Below, piece by piece: positions 1 through 9,274 of a stretch of 64,000 nt of DNA (position 1 is the first letter of the stretch; each line of letters starts with the position of its first letter). This DNA is from Leptolyngbya sp. SIOISBB. GTDB taxonomy: Bacteria > Cyanobacteriota > Cyanobacteriia > Phormidesmidales > Phormidesmidaceae. Location: NCBI GenBank assembly GCA_010671905.1, contig JAAHII010000001.1, forward strand, positions 4,092,001 to 4,156,000, read 5' to 3'. Below the pieces are notes generated by a model, which worked only from the letters and a program-made list of their open reading frames with translations, made no database searches and was not told the DNA's origin. A program made the translations under genes and the position numbers.

Positions 1-43
1 TGACACGACCGTCGGGATAGATGATGAATTCCAGGGTTTCCAT
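1..43 (-). CDS. DUF2997 family protein (5' end only)
   Basis: Reading the minus strand from an ATG at 43 gives METLEFIIYPDGRV before the window edge. That is the characteristic start of the small cyanobacterial DUF2997 proteins, whose function is unknown and which often sit beside ycf35 (DUF1257). Only 14 codons are visible, so the call rests on this short N-terminus. The rest lies outside the window. Confidence 0.6.
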   Translation of the reverse strand, partial: METLEFIIYPDGRV

Positions 44-434
44 ACAGTGCTTCGGGGGATAAAAAGTTAAGTCAGTCTGAACGACTCAATACCTAGTCAA
101 AAGCTGTTAGACAACTTTATCGTACTAAGGATCTTTGAACAGCAGCGAACCATCTCATAGCAAAAGTTTATGCAAATTATTGATGGCGAGAGTGCCTGCT
201 TCCAATTAAAGGTAGTGTTACGTAATTTGTCTGTCAGCGTCAACTGATCAAGGATAATGGCAACACGAAAACCCAGGGTTTGGAGGTTTTCGGTCTCAAA
301 AAGTTTGCAGTTCTTTACGTCCTGAAACACAAATCTGATGCTGCGGGTGATGGTTAAAGCGTTCCTGAAATTGTCTAGGTGGCGGCGGCGCGATCACCCG
401 ATAATGAGGGACTGTGAAGTAAAGGGATACCTCT
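44..434. other. Intergenic region, no convincing gene
   Basis: This 391-bp AT-rich gap lies between the divergent DUF2997 gene and the oxidoreductase at 435. It contains one minus-strand open frame of 77 codons (97-330) with no recognisable domain, unusual composition and no ribosome-binding site. I do not regard that frame as a gene. Promoters for both flanking genes should lie here, but I could not assign them. Confidence 0.5.
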
Positions 435-1445
435 ATGAATTCTCAGCAGATGGCGTCACAATCCTCCATTGTGGTTGGCGTGCTTGGCTTTGGTGGATTA
501 GGACAAGCCGCCACTCGAGTGCTAATGCCCAAAACCGAAATGCAGTTAGTTGCCGCCGCCGACAAGCAAGGCTATGTTTACGATGTCCGTGGCCTAGAAC
601 CACAAGCCTGTATTGAAGCTTATCGAGATCGTGGCTCAGTGGGGTACGTCGAACCCAGTGGTGTGCCCAGTCAGGACAGCATTGCCGACCTGATTCAGGC
701 AGCGCCCGACGTCCAGGGGTACTTTTTAGCCTTACCTAACTTGCCCAATACCTTCATGGCCTCTGTCGTGCGGCAGTTCATCGAGTCAGGGTGGCAAGGG
801 GTACTGGTCGATGCTTTGAAGCGCACCAGTGCAATGGAGCAAATTTGGGCCCTACGGGAAGACCTGAAGGCCGCTGGCATTACCTACATGACGGGCTGTG
901 GCGCGACCCCTGGCCTCTTAACCGCTGCGGCCACTGTGGCCGCACAAAGTTATACCGAAATTCACAGTGTCAAAATCACCTTCGGAGTGGGCATCGCAAA
1001 CTGGGAAGCCTACCGGGCAACTATCCGCGAAGATATCGCCCATATGCCTGAGTACGATGTCGATTCGGCACGCGCTATGAGCGATGAAGAAGTGGCGACC
1101 TTGCTTGATCGCACCAACGGCATCCTGAAGTTGGAAAATATGGAGCATGCGGATGACTTCATGCTGGAGTTGGCGGGCATTTGCGATCGCGAGCAAGTCA
1201 CCGTCGGCGGCATCGTTGATACCCGCAATCCGAAGAAACCTCTCAGCACCAATGTGCAAGTCACCGGGCGCACCTTTGAGGGCAAAACTTCCACTCATAC
1301 TTTTACGCTCGGCGACGAAACCAGCATGGCTGCAAATGTCTGTGGTCCAGCCTTTGGCTATCTAAAAGCGGGCATATCTCTACATCAACGCGGTCAACCA
1401 GGTCTTTATACAGCGGCCGAGGTAATGCCACAGTTTGTTCGCTAA
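435..1445 (+). CDS. Saccharopine dehydrogenase-like oxidoreductase
   Basis: The 336-residue protein starts with a Rossmann-type nucleotide-binding segment ([14 protein letters not shown], about residues 13-26). The whole length matches the cyanobacterial proteins usually annotated as saccharopine dehydrogenase-like oxidoreductases. These are predicted NAD(P)-dependent enzymes whose substrate is not established. A glycine-rich [11 protein letters not shown] segment near residue 155 probably borders the active site. The ATG at 435 is preceded by a weak AGGGAT ribosome-binding site and leaves the dinucleotide fold close to the N-terminus, as expected. It is monocistronic and is followed by a long inverted repeat. 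Family assignment is fairly sure; the reaction is unknown. Confidence 0.75.
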   Translation: MNSQQMASQSSIVVGVLGFGGLGQAATRVLMPKTEMQLVAAADKQGYVYDVRGLEPQACIEAYRDRGSVGYVEPSGVPSQDSIADLIQAAPDVQGYFLALPNLPNTFMASVVRQFIESGWQGVLVDALKRTSAMEQIWALREDLKAAGITYMTGCGATPGLLTAAATVAAQSYTEIHSVKITFGVGIANWEAYRATIREDIAHMPEYDVDSARAMSDEEVATLLDRTNGILKLENMEHADDFMLELAGICDREQVTVGGIVDTRNPKKPLSTNVQVTGRTFEGKTSTHTFTLGDETSMAANVCGPAFGYLKAGISLHQRGQPGLYTAAEVMPQFVR

Positions 1446-1454
1446 TCTACTCGT

Positions 1455-1521
1455 GAAACTCGGTGTAGAGCTCCCTCCTGTTTCTGGCATCATCATCTTT
1501 GGGAACTGGTCACCGAGTTTC
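1455..1521. repeat. Perfect 11-bp inverted repeat with 45-nt loop
   Basis: GAAACTCGGTG (1455-1465) is repeated as its exact reverse complement at 1511-1521, beginning 9 bp after the stop codon of the oxidoreductase gene. There is no downstream T run. It could form a long-range 3' hairpin that stabilises or terminates the mRNA, but it is not a classical intrinsic terminator. Confidence 0.45.
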
Positions 1522-1805
1522 TCTCGTTGGCGGCAATTAGTCGCCCCGTCTAGTCCTGACTTTTCCTACTAAGTCCTAGAACAACCAAATATCAAGGGTT
1601 CTGGGAGTGAAGGCAATTCTCAAAAAGAGGTGTCTATTGAGAATTGCCAACGAGCCTTTAGGCTTCCAGGGTGGTCAAATCCTGCCGGATTTTTCTCCCA
1701 AAAAGATAACGGGAAAAGTCAGGTCTAGTCGTATCGAATTGTTCAGTAGCGAATACAGCCACAGTCCACCCAAGATGTACGTCAGCCAAATCAGTCATGG
1801 GTTCT

Positions 1806-2009
1806 ATGGCCGAATCCTCTTCTAAAGTATCCATTTACGCCGCTCTCGGAGCCAATATGGCGATCGCTAAGTTCGTCGGTGCGAGTGTGAGTGGCAGCTC
1901 CGCCATACTGTCTGAGGGCATCCATTCGGTGGTTGACTCAGTCAATGAAGTCTTGCTGTTGTATGGCCTCAAACAAAGCGAACAAGGACCTGACGAGTAC
2001 ATCCCTTAG
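1806..2009 (+). pseudogene. Remnant of a CDF-family cation efflux transporter
   Basis: The frame encodes MAESSSKVSIYAALGANMAIAK followed by GSSAILSEGIHSVVDSVNEVLLL and PDE. This is the conserved first part of cation diffusion facilitator transporters (zinc, iron or manganese efflux), including transmembrane helices 1 and 2. It stops after about 68 codons, whereas the family runs to about 300 or more. The positions just after the stop still read VTGKIFTFGHS, resembling the family's GYGKELYFWS, with lesions between the frames. No later CDF helices follow. The likely start is the ATG at 1806. I read it as a truncated, decayed gene; a functional 68-residue fragment is unlikely. Confidence 0.7.
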
Positions 2010-2237
2010 GTCACAGGCAAGATCTTTACTTTTGGTCACTCATGAGCGCAGGGCCTGATGTTCTTAGTAAGGGCACTTTGGGTGAGCGCGTAATCCGCAT
2101 CAACTTGTCTCAGCTCCGTCCTGTTCTAAGCCAGTCTTTACAAGCAACATCGCACTGCAGCAGCTATGCAACGGGCTTTCTTGAAACTGTAAAGCTATCA
2201 TTCTGCTGCTTTCAGTTAGAGAGCGATCGCGAGCCTA

Positions 2238-2272
2238 GCCTCCACTAGGTGTAGCGTCACCCTAGTGGAGGC
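2238..2272. repeat. Perfect 12-bp inverted repeat hairpin
   Basis: GCCTCCACTAGG (2238-2249) and its reverse complement (2261-2272) enclose an 11-nt spacer that can extend the stem with GTG/CAC. No T run follows on either strand. It may be a factor-independent hairpin or a dispersed repeat. Confidence 0.5.
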
Positions 2273-2459
2273 TTCGGGAATGACTGCACAGGTTCTCATA
2301 GCGTTAGAGACATTGCGCAATCCACACTCCATCAGAATCTATTATTCAGACTCGCTGACAGGCTGGGGAAGCCAAACCGGCCTCTGACTCTTCTACCGAG
2401 CTTGGTACTTTTCCCAGAGGTTTCTGAACGGGATCTCTCGCGACAGAGTACTGGTCAAC

Positions 2460-2492
2460 AAAAACAAGGGGGCACCGTACAGTACCCCCTTG
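2460..2492 (-). terminator. Intrinsic terminator of petA
   Basis: On the minus strand CAAGGGGG pairs with CCCCCTTG (arms 2485-2492 and 2465-2472) and is followed by TTTTT (2460-2464). It begins 34 bp downstream of the petA stop codon. Confidence 0.8.
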
Positions 2493-2525
2493 CGTCAGCT
2501 TCAGATTAGTTGTTGAGTGAACCGT

Positions 2526-3524
2526 TTACAGACTAAGGCCTTCTGCCGCCTGCACACGCTCAACCTGCTTCTTCTTCAGAACCAGCATGATTTGCGTCAA
2601 CATGACTGCTGCAATGAAAGCTATCAGGCCTTTAATGCGGCCAGGACTCTGTAACACAATCTCAGTATCCATCTGACCAAAGCCACCCACGTTAGGGTCA
2701 GTCGTTAGAAGACCGCCGGTAGTGACTGCGTCACCTTCTGCCACAGTCAATTCAGGCCCAGCAGGCACAGAGATAGTTTCCGAAGAGCCCTCTTCAGTGG
2801 TGACCGTCACATCGTAGCCGCCAGCATCTAAGGCTGAGATGGCTGTAATGGTTCCAGTTGACGTGGACTTCACCGCACCGTTGTTGCTGTTGAGTCCAGT
2901 TGGGTATACCTGACCGCGGCCACGGTTGCCGCCAGCATGAACAGAATACTTACCGAACTTGATGTTCTTATCCTGTGCCGGATCTGGAGACAAGATGGGG
3001 AAGACAATTTCCTGATACTGTTCACCAGGCACTGGCCCCACTAACAAGATGTTGTCCTGTTCTTCCGAATAAGGCAGGAAGTAGGTGCTACCAACCTCTT
3101 CTTTAATGTCTTCTGGAATCCGATCAGGAGGAGCCAGCTTGAAACCTTCAGGCAGCATCAGGACAGCACCAACATTCAGGCCGCCTTTGCTGCCGTCGCC
3201 TAAAACCTGCTGAGTATCCAGGTCATAGGGTACCTTTACTACAGCTTTGAAGACCGAGTCAGGCTTAACCGACTGGGGGACTTCAATCGAGGTTGGCTTT
3301 TCTGCCAAGTGGCAGTTAGCACAAACAATTCGCCCCGTTGCTTCGCGAGGGGTCTCATAATTTTCTTGAGCCCAAAAAGGATAGGCTTGGGCTGACTCTG
3401 GCATAGCGACAACGCCAGATAACAGAATGAAAGCCGCCGCGATCGCAACTGATAGGCGCTTGATCGTTCCTATCCAGACTAAGGAACGTTCGCGAAGACA
3501 GCTTTTCAGAATTGGGGTCTTCAT
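2526..3524 (-). CDS. petA: Cytochrome f (apocytochrome, PetA)
   Basis: PetA is the c-type haem subunit of the cytochrome b6f complex, passing electrons from the Rieske protein to plastocyanin or cytochrome c6 on the lumenal side of thylakoids. A signal peptide ends in AQA, so mature cytochrome f starts YPFWAQE, with Tyr1 as axial haem ligand. The haem motif CANCH follows about 20 residues later. A C-terminal membrane anchor lies at [18 protein letters not shown]. The frame is open upstream to 3644, but the ATG at 3524 (MKTPILKS) gives a normal 332-residue precursor and avoids overlap with petC. It is the second gene of the petC-petA operon, 67 bp after petC. Confidence 0.96.
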   Translation of the reverse strand: MKTPILKSCLRERSLVWIGTIKRLSVAIAAAFILLSGVVAMPESAQAYPFWAQENYETPREATGRIVCANCHLAEKPTSIEVPQSVKPDSVFKAVVKVPYDLDTQQVLGDGSKGGLNVGAVLMLPEGFKLAPPDRIPEDIKEEVGSTYFLPYSEEQDNILLVGPVPGEQYQEIVFPILSPDPAQDKNIKFGKYSVHAGGNRGRGQVYPTGLNSNNGAVKSTSTGTITAISALDAGGYDVTVTTEEGSSETISVPAGPELTVAEGDAVTTGGLLTTDPNVGGFGQMDTEIVLQSPGRIKGLIAFIAAVMLTQIMLVLKKKQVERVQAAEGLSL

Positions 3525-3591
3525 CGGGAGATTCGTTATCCAAACTTGAAAAACAACACAGCAAACAAAATTATTTCGGCGATTTCGCCTG

Positions 3592-4134
3592 CTAAGCCCA
3601 CCAGGGAGACTCACCCGTTCGGAAGTCGGTTTCAGTCCACTCACTCAGAGAGACCTTATCGTCTTCCGTAACATCGGCATGAGCTAAGGCTAGAGAAAGC
3701 GGAGCGGGCCCCCTTACAACCTTGCCAGTTGCATCATATTGAGAACCGTGGCAAGGGCACATGAACTTGTTTTCACTCGCATTCCAAGGCACCACACAAC
3801 CCAGGTGAGTGCACACTGAGTTAATCCCATATTTTTCCAGATTGCCGTCTTCAGTCACTACTAAGTAGGTCGGGTCACCTTTCAAGCCTTGAGCCAGCAC
3901 ACGGGCGTCAGGAGTATTGGTGGCCAAAAACTCACTAGCAACGACATCTTTACCCAGAGAATCTTTGGCAAGAGTACCGCCACCGGCTGCGCCACTCGAA
4001 GGAGGAATGAAGTAACTAACGACGGGGTACAACATCCCACCGACTGCTCCAGATGCCGCACCGAGGGTCAAGAGATTCATAAATTGACGCCGCCCCAGAC
4101 TGGGCGTGTCAGACATTCCAGAAGCTTGAGTCAT
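3592..4134 (-). CDS. petC: Rieske iron-sulfur protein of cytochrome b6f (PetC)
   Basis: This 180-residue protein has an N-terminal membrane anchor (about residues 18-42) preceded by a twin-arginine-like LGRRQF sequence, a glycine-rich hinge (GAAGGG) and the Rieske domain. Both cluster-binding boxes are intact: CTHLGC and CPCHGSQY. The protein accepts electrons from plastoquinol and passes them to cytochrome f. Length and domain order are normal. The order petC then petA on one transcript is the usual cyanobacterial arrangement. An alternative start seven codons in (MSDTPSLG) cannot be excluded. Confidence 0.96.
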   Translation of the reverse strand: MTQASGMSDTPSLGRRQFMNLLTLGAASGAVGGMLYPVVSYFIPPSSGAAGGGTLAKDSLGKDVVASEFLATNTPDARVLAQGLKGDPTYLVVTEDGNLEKYGINSVCTHLGCVVPWNASENKFMCPCHGSQYDATGKVVRGPAPLSLALAHADVTEDDKVSLSEWTETDFRTGESPWWA

Positions 4135-4565
4135 AGTCTTATAAGACAGTTATCGTTGAGCAACAGACCAAAATGAATACATCAGGGGCACAGCCGTAGA
4201 CCGACGACTAAGTCGCAACCGATAAACAGCCAAAGCGTCCACAGTCGTGGACATTCCTGACGCTAAATAAAATGAGAATAAGGTCAGATTCTTGCTAAGT
4301 ATTATTGCATTTCGCTGGTGCAAGGTTCGCCCTGAAAAGCAGTCAATGGTCTATACGATTCCGCGATTTTGTTTGACTGCATAAAAAACGGACGATGAGA
4401 CGCTTCCGTCGACTACTGTCCGAGCCTGTAATAGCAAGCCAAAGCCTTTACATATAGTACCTTTCAGCAATTGCCACCAAGTTTCTATATAAGGGTGGCT
4501 GGAGCCACAACCATGAACGATATTGGTGTTACAAAATATTAATGCTGTCCTTGGAGTCATCATCC
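4135..4565. other. Divergent promoter region between petC and the DUF3067 gene
   Basis: This 431-bp gap separates two divergent genes. It must hold the petC-petA promoter on the minus strand and the promoter of the DUF3067 gene on the plus strand. No box fits consensus well enough to annotate. A small palindrome, GTGGCT-GG-AGCCAC, lies at 4495-4508, about 57 bp before the DUF3067 start. Confidence 0.4.
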
Positions 4566-4883
4566 ATGACCGGTTCAGAGTTACATGAGCTCATCATCTC
4601 AAAGTGGGGTTATTCATTTGACGTCCAATTTAGACGCCTGCAAAATCAAATCTTTTTGCAAGTTATGTGGCGGTATTTAGAGCAAGCATCTTTTCCCCTA
4701 TCGGAAGAAGAGTATTTAGCGCATCTGAATGAGGTGGCGACCTATCTCGTCGGTTGGGGACAAGCCGAGCATATTCGCCACGTCATTACTGATACGCGAG
4801 AGCGGCCACGGTTGGGTAAGGCCGTGAGTATTCCATTAAATCTAGGTGGGCGCAGTTCTGAATGGTTGCTAGATTTTAGCTGA
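4566..4883 (+). CDS. DUF3067 family protein
   Basis: The sequence from MTGSELHELIISKWGYSFDVQ through FLQVMWRYLEQASFPLSEEEYLAHL is the hallmark of the DUF3067 family, small soluble proteins shared by cyanobacteria and plastids. The molecular function is not settled. The frame is open from 4542, but the ATG at 4566 fits the family start and gives a 105-residue protein of normal length. It is divergent from petC and stands alone. Confidence 0.8.
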   Translation: MTGSELHELIISKWGYSFDVQFRRLQNQIFLQVMWRYLEQASFPLSEEEYLAHLNEVATYLVGWGQAEHIRHVITDTRERPRLGKAVSIPLNLGGRSSEWLLDFS

Positions 4884-5176
4884 CACTTTGCAAGTGTTTT
4901 TTTATACTCTGGTCAAGTCGTCGATTTTTGGGTGTTCGCTATCTATATGGATTGTCAAGGCATTGGCGCTTAGCCAGAAAAATACCAAAATCTTTTGCTT
5001 AAACAGTTACAGCGATTGCCAACCATGCAGACCTAAAACAGTTTTCAAGGACATACACAGTGCTGCCAATGGCGAGGATCGATTTGACACTCAGAAAATG
5101 GACGTGATCACCTAGTCAAGATCTCGGGCAGTAATGCTAGCATTACCGTGATGATTTGGTAATTTGGGGGTTTGCT

Positions 5177-6169
5177 GTGATCCGTTCTGCCACGCTGCCG
5201 CTTCAGACGACACTGCCATCCCTCAGCGATAACAGTCGACTGAAACTTTTCTCGGGATCGGCCAATGTCAACCTTTCGCGAGAGGTCGCTCGTTATCTAG
5301 GAATTGATTTGGGGCCAATGGTTCGCAAACGCTTTGCGGATGGCGAACTGTATGTGCAGATTCAAGAATCAATTCGGGGATGTGATGTTTACCTTGTACA
5401 GCCAACCTGCTATCCAGTAAACGACCACTTAATGGAACTGCTCATTATGGTTGATGCCTGTCGCCGGGCATCTGCTCGCCAAATCACGGCAGTTATTCCT
5501 TACTATGGCTATGCCCGTGCCGATCGCAAAACAGCGGGCCGAGAATCCATTACCGCCAAGCTGGTGGCTAATTTGATTACCAAAGCCGGTGCGAACCGAG
5601 TGCTCGCGATGGATCTGCATTCAGCCCAAATCCAAGGGTATTTTGATATCCCTTGTGATCACGTTTATGGCTCTCCTACCATCATTGACTACATTGCCAG
5701 TAAGCAAATTGATGATTTAGTGGTGGTGTCTCCTGATGTCGGCGGTGTTGCCCGGGCGCGAGCATTTGCTAAAAAGCTCAATGATGCCCCCTTGGCAATT
5801 ATCGACAAACGCCGTCAGGCTCATAATGTAGCTGAGGTCATGAACCTGATTGGTGACGTCCGAGGCAAAACAGCAGTACTTGTCGATGACATGATTGACA
5901 CTGCCGGCACGATTTGTGAAGGCGGTCGCTTATTGCGGCGTGAAGGAGCCGAGCAGGTCTACGCATGTGCGACCCATCCGGTCTTTTCTCCTCCGGCGTC
6001 GGAACGGCTTGCGAGTGGGATTTTTGAAGAGGTCATTGTCACGAATACTATTCCGATTCCCGATGAGAGGCGGTTTGAGCAGTTGACCATCTTGTCAGTT
6101 GCAGGCCTCTTAGGGGAAGCTATTTGGCGAATTCATGAGGAGAGCTCAGTCAGCAGCATGTTCCGCTAA
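5177..6169 (+). CDS. prs: Ribose-phosphate pyrophosphokinase
   Basis: This enzyme makes 5-phosphoribosyl-1-pyrophosphate from ribose 5-phosphate and ATP for nucleotide, histidine and tryptophan synthesis. The flexible-loop and binding motifs are present: FADGELYVQI, YYGYARADRK, the DLHSAQIQGYFDIP segment, and the PRPP-binding loop VLVDDMIDTAGT. The frame is open back to a TTG at 5156, but the GTG at 5177 (VIRSATLPLQ) gives the length usual for cyanobacteria, about 330 residues including the short N-terminal extension. A strong terminator follows. Confidence 0.94.
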   Translation: MIRSATLPLQTTLPSLSDNSRLKLFSGSANVNLSREVARYLGIDLGPMVRKRFADGELYVQIQESIRGCDVYLVQPTCYPVNDHLMELLIMVDACRRASARQITAVIPYYGYARADRKTAGRESITAKLVANLITKAGANRVLAMDLHSAQIQGYFDIPCDHVYGSPTIIDYIASKQIDDLVVVSPDVGGVARARAFAKKLNDAPLAIIDKRRQAHNVAEVMNLIGDVRGKTAVLVDDMIDTAGTICEGGRLLRREGAEQVYACATHPVFSPPASERLASGIFEEVIVTNTIPIPDERRFEQLTILSVAGLLGEAIWRIHEESSVSSMFR

Positions 6170-6203
6170 AGCACACAGAGTTATCTCAACCATTGAGAAC
6201 TTA

Positions 6204-6236
6204 GGTCGACAATGAATAGCCATTGTCGACCTTTTT
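6204..6236 (+). terminator. Intrinsic terminator of prs
   Basis: GGTCGACAATG (6204-6214) pairs with CATTGTCGACC (6221-6231) around a 6-nt loop and is followed by TTTTT (6232-6236). It lies 35 bp after the prs stop. Confidence 0.9.
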
Positions 6237-6275
6237 GGTGCCGGGCTTGAAGTGTAGTGACGGCGCAAGAGTCAC

Positions 6276-6307
6276 AAAAAACCGGCTTAGACAAGTATCT
6301 AAGCCGG
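6276..6307 (-). terminator. Intrinsic terminator of rpsD
   Basis: On the minus strand CCGGCTTAGA (6298-6307) pairs with TCTAAGCCGG (6282-6291) around a 6-nt loop, followed by TTTTTT (6276-6281). It lies 47 bp downstream of rpsD and faces the prs terminator. Confidence 0.9.
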
Positions 6308-6353
6308 AATAAAAAATCGCTGAACTGCAAAGACGAACAGCTCAGAGTCAGAA

Positions 6354-6962
6354 TTAAGCTTTACGCGAGTAATACTCAACCACGAGCAACTCATTGACAT
6401 TCAAAGCAATCCACTCGCGATCAATAATGCCATTCACTTTGGCGGCGAGCTTATCTTTATCTAACTCTAAGTGAGTCGGTACATTGGCTAAACCAGGGAA
6501 CTCCAAGTTGGCTGTCACCATTTTCTTAGAAGCATCGCGATCGCGAACGACAATGACGTCACCTGGACGACATTGGTAGCTCGCAATGTCGAGAACCCTA
6601 CCATTAACGGTAATGTGACCATGATTGACGACTTGTCGGGCCGCCGGAATCGTCGGCGCGAATCCCAAGCGAAAGATCGTGTTATCAAGACGCATTTCCA
6701 GCAGTTGCAAAATTACCAAACCGGTTGAACCGCCAGCGCGACGCGCTTTCTTCACGTAACGAATTAGTTGCTTCTCGCTAACGCCATAGTTAAAGCGAAG
6801 CTTTTGCTTCTCTTCGAGACGAATGGCATATTCAGTCTTTTTCTTCCGAGCTTGACCATGTTGTCCAGGGGGATAAGCCTTACGAGGCGCTTTCCGAGAC
6901 AGACCAGGCAGTTCGCCTAGGCGTCGGACAACTCTTAGTCGAGGCCCTCTATAACGAGACAT
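6354..6962 (-). CDS. rpsD: 30S ribosomal protein S4
   Basis: S4 is a primary 16S rRNA-binding protein that nucleates assembly of the small-subunit body. The 202-residue sequence begins [21 protein letters not shown] and contains the S4 RNA-binding domain around residues 90-150 ([34 protein letters not shown]). The length is normal and the C-terminus ends VVEYYSRKA. It lies 126 bp downstream of rpsN on the same strand and is probably cotranscribed with it. Confidence 0.97.
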   Translation of the reverse strand: MSRYRGPRLRVVRRLGELPGLSRKAPRKAYPPGQHGQARKKKTEYAIRLEEKQKLRFNYGVSEKQLIRYVKKARRAGGSTGLVILQLLEMRLDNTIFRLGFAPTIPAARQVVNHGHITVNGRVLDIASYQCRPGDVIVVRDRDASKKMVTANLEFPGLANVPTHLELDKDKLAAKVNGIIDREWIALNVNELLVVEYYSRKA

Positions 6963-7088
6963 GCAGATTTCTCCAATTTTTAGATGTCAATTAATTGCCA
7001 CCCCCGCATCTAGGGATTGCGTACAAAGAAGACCAAGAGATGGTGGCGACACTCTCAGCCTGAATCAGTCACAGAAGTTAGGTGAAGG

Positions 7089-7391
7089 TTACCAACTAGA
7101 TTTCACGACACCCGGCAAGAGACCTTGGTGGGCCATTTCTCGCAGTTGGTTACGGCACAAACCAAAGTCGCGGTAATATCCGCGAGGACGGCCCGTTTTC
7201 CAACAACGATTACGGAGCCGAGTCCGAGAGCTGGCACGAGGCAGCTGTTGAATCTTGCGATGAACCGCAAATTTAGCGCCCGGACCTTCAGCGTTGTCAA
7301 ATTCTTCTAGCAGAGCAGCACGCTTCTCAGCATATTTTGCTACTAACTTTTCGCGTTTGCGCTCACGCGCAACCATGCCTTTCTTAGCCAT
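7089..7391 (-). CDS. rpsN: 30S ribosomal protein S14
   Basis: The 100-residue protein begins [17 protein letters not shown] and ends with the conserved [21 protein letters not shown] region followed by LPGVVKSSW. This is the long, zinc-free type of S14 found in cyanobacteria, since the CXXC pairs of the short form are absent. It binds 16S rRNA in the head of the small subunit. It is upstream of rpsD, away from the S10/spc ribosomal cluster, as is common in cyanobacteria. Confidence 0.96.
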   Translation of the reverse strand: MAKKGMVARERKREKLVAKYAEKRAALLEEFDNAEGPGAKFAVHRKIQQLPRASSRTRLRNRCWKTGRPRGYYRDFGLCRNQLREMAHQGLLPGVVKSSW

Positions 7392-7493
7392 GTAGTCTTA
7401 TGTGGTTTGGTAATTTTCAACACAGTCTTAGATTTTAACTTAGCCCACTCATCTTCGTAAAGGTGAATTTTGAGCTGAGGCTGCTGGAACTGA

Positions 7494-7715
7494 TTATTCC
7501 TCTAATTGTTCGCGATAGAAGCCCTGCAATAAAGTGTCTAGCTGGTCTGCGGACGTACAGTCCATCAAACCGTTGAGGACATCAACTAAGCGAGCCGCTG
7601 TTTCACCGAGCGTCGGACTCAAGGCCCAGACGTCTTGGACCCAGTCTTCAGCAGTGCCGTCGGTAAACACGAGGCGCTCTAGGAGTTGTTTAGTTTCGTC
7701 TGGAGATATCGGCAT
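7494..7715 (-). CDS. Conserved small protein of unknown function
   Basis: From the ATG at 7715 the frame encodes 73 residues (MPISPDETKQLLERLVF to FYREQLEE), an acidic, largely helical soluble protein with no motif I recognise. The frame extends upstream to 7769, but the internal start gives a more natural N-terminus. It lies 101 bp from the downstream end of the aminotransferase gene on the same strand and may be cotranscribed with it. The amino-acid composition is typical of a real gene. Confidence 0.55.
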   Translation of the reverse strand: MPISPDETKQLLERLVFTDGTAEDWVQDVWALSPTLGETAARLVDVLNGLMDCTSADQLDTLLQGFYREQLEE

Positions 7716-7816
7716 AGTGCAGTGTATTAAGGATATATGGGTGAGGACACGCTCGTCTGTGTTAGCCATCCACTTCTATAGGTCATGAATTGCTACAGCA
7801 GAATTTAGAGTGCGGA

Positions 7817-8986
7817 TCAGGTGGCAATGAACTGGTGAATTTTCTGAACGGCGGTTTCCAGGACCTCAGGGGTTTGCACCAGGGCAATCCGGACATAGCC
7901 TTCGCCGTATTTACCAAAGCCGCGACCAGGGGCTAGCGCGACGCCGGTTGCTTCGACCAGTTGCACACAGAAGTGAATGGAATCTCGAGCCCAGGGGTCC
8001 GGCAATTTGACCCAGAGGTATTGAGTCGCGTCGGGTTTGGGAATCTCCCAGCCTACTCGGGCCATTGCTGCCACGAAAGCATCACGCCGTTGCCGGAAGG
8101 TGCTGACAGTCCTTTCAACGCCTTCTTGAGAACCCGAGAGAGCGGCGATCGCCCCCCGGACAATGCCCGGATATTGGTTGAAGTCGATGACCGCTTTCAC
8201 CTGCCGCAGCGCTTGAATTAACTCGGCATTACCGATCGCGTAGCCGACGCGAAAACCACCCATGTTGTAAGACTTTGACATGGAGTAGAACTCAATGGAG
8301 CAGGTTTTATCGCGGTCAGCCTGCAGCACCGAAGGCGCCGGTTCTCCGGTGTAAGTCACATCCCCGTAGGGAAAGTCATGAACCAGCACCAGATTGTGGG
8401 CCTGACAAAATTCGACTGCGGTTTGCCAAAATTCTAGAGAAGCATAGCCGGTGGTGGGATTGTGGGGATAACTGAGCACCATCATGCGGGCTTGCGTCAG
8501 TACCGCTGCTGGAATCTCCTCAAACTTGGGTAGAAAGCCGTTTTCTACAAGTAAGGGCATGGTGTAGAACTGACCGCTGGCCAAATGGACGCCACCCGCA
8601 TGAGAGGGATAACCAGGATCCGTCAGCAGCGCAAAATCTCCTGGATTCAAGACAGCAAGGGGCAGGTGAGCCGTACCTTCTTGAGAGCCAATGAGTAGTA
8701 ACACCTCCGTTTCTGGATCAACGGGTACGCCAAATTTGCCGGTGTACCATTGCGCCACCGTTTGTCGGAAAGGCAATGTGCTCTGAAAGAGCGAATAGCC
8801 ATGGGTACTGGTGTCGTAGAGTGCTTCTGAGATCGTGTCGAGGACAGCAGGGGCAGTCGGCAAGTCAGAGGAACCTAGGGACAAGTCGATAATGGTCTGT
8901 CCAGATTGGCGAGCCTGGGCTTTGGCTCGATCCATATCAGCAAACACATTAGTTTGTAAGGGGGTGAGGCGATCGGCAAATTGCAT
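7817..8986 (-). CDS. Class I/II PLP-dependent aminotransferase
   Basis: The 389-residue protein has the fold-type I aminotransferase layout: a glycine-rich cofactor loop (IGSQEGTAHL), the YPHNPTTGYAS substrate loop, HDFPYGDVTY, and the PLP-binding lysine in SMSKSYNMGGFRVGYAIGN. The final arginine motif GEGYVRIALV is also present. Close relatives are annotated as LL-diaminopimelate or aspartate aminotransferases. The SMSKSYNMGGFR box differs from the canonical DapL site, so the true amino donor and acceptor are uncertain. The class is secure, the substrate is not. Confidence 0.85.
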   Translation of the reverse strand: MQFADRLTPLQTNVFADMDRAKAQARQSGQTIIDLSLGSSDLPTAPAVLDTISEALYDTSTHGYSLFQSTLPFRQTVAQWYTGKFGVPVDPETEVLLLIGSQEGTAHLPLAVLNPGDFALLTDPGYPSHAGGVHLASGQFYTMPLLVENGFLPKFEEIPAAVLTQARMMVLSYPHNPTTGYASLEFWQTAVEFCQAHNLVLVHDFPYGDVTYTGEPAPSVLQADRDKTCSIEFYSMSKSYNMGGFRVGYAIGNAELIQALRQVKAVIDFNQYPGIVRGAIAALSGSQEGVERTVSTFRQRRDAFVAAMARVGWEIPKPDATQYLWVKLPDPWARDSIHFCVQLVEATGVALAPGRGFGKYGEGYVRIALVQTPEVLETAVQKIHQFIAT

Positions 8987-9216
8987 AGGTCTGAGCAGCA
9001 GTTGACGGCGGCAATTTCCACCTTATCGCAGCTTTTGGAATGTTTGAGTGAGGAGTGTTCCGAGGTCAAAGTCAGGACAAATCTCAGGATTACCAGCAAT
9101 CCACATCTAGGCATCAATCTTCAGCCGGAAGATGCCGTGCTCATGAGGATGCCATCGTTACCCATGTCACGTATAACCTAATGATTTCCGGAAAAGCTAA
9201 AAGGCCATTCAGGCAA

Positions 9217-9250
9217 TCAAAAAACCGCCAAGATCATGACCTTGGCGGTT
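9217..9250 (-). terminator. Intrinsic terminator of vipp1
   Basis: On the minus strand AACCGCCAAG (9241-9250) pairs with CTTGGCGGTT (9223-9232) around an 8-nt loop, then a run of T follows, complementary to the A run beginning at 9219. It lies 25 bp after the vipp1 stop codon. Confidence 0.88.
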
Positions 9251-9274
9251 TCTGCAACTCTGGTCAACCAGTAT

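Larger units (their letters stand above)
2010..2525. other. Intergenic region with decayed CDF sequence and hairpins
   Basis: The first 60 bases still carry traces of the CDF gene. The 69-codon open frame at 2042-2248 continues the broken frame but shows no conserved domain. The remainder holds a strong hairpin (2238-2272) and the petA terminator (2460-2492). Confidence 0.5.

Noticed and set aside
97-330. Minus-strand 77-codon frame possibly a transposase remnant
   Set aside because: No domain or family similarity could be named, the composition is unusual and no ribosome-binding site is present.
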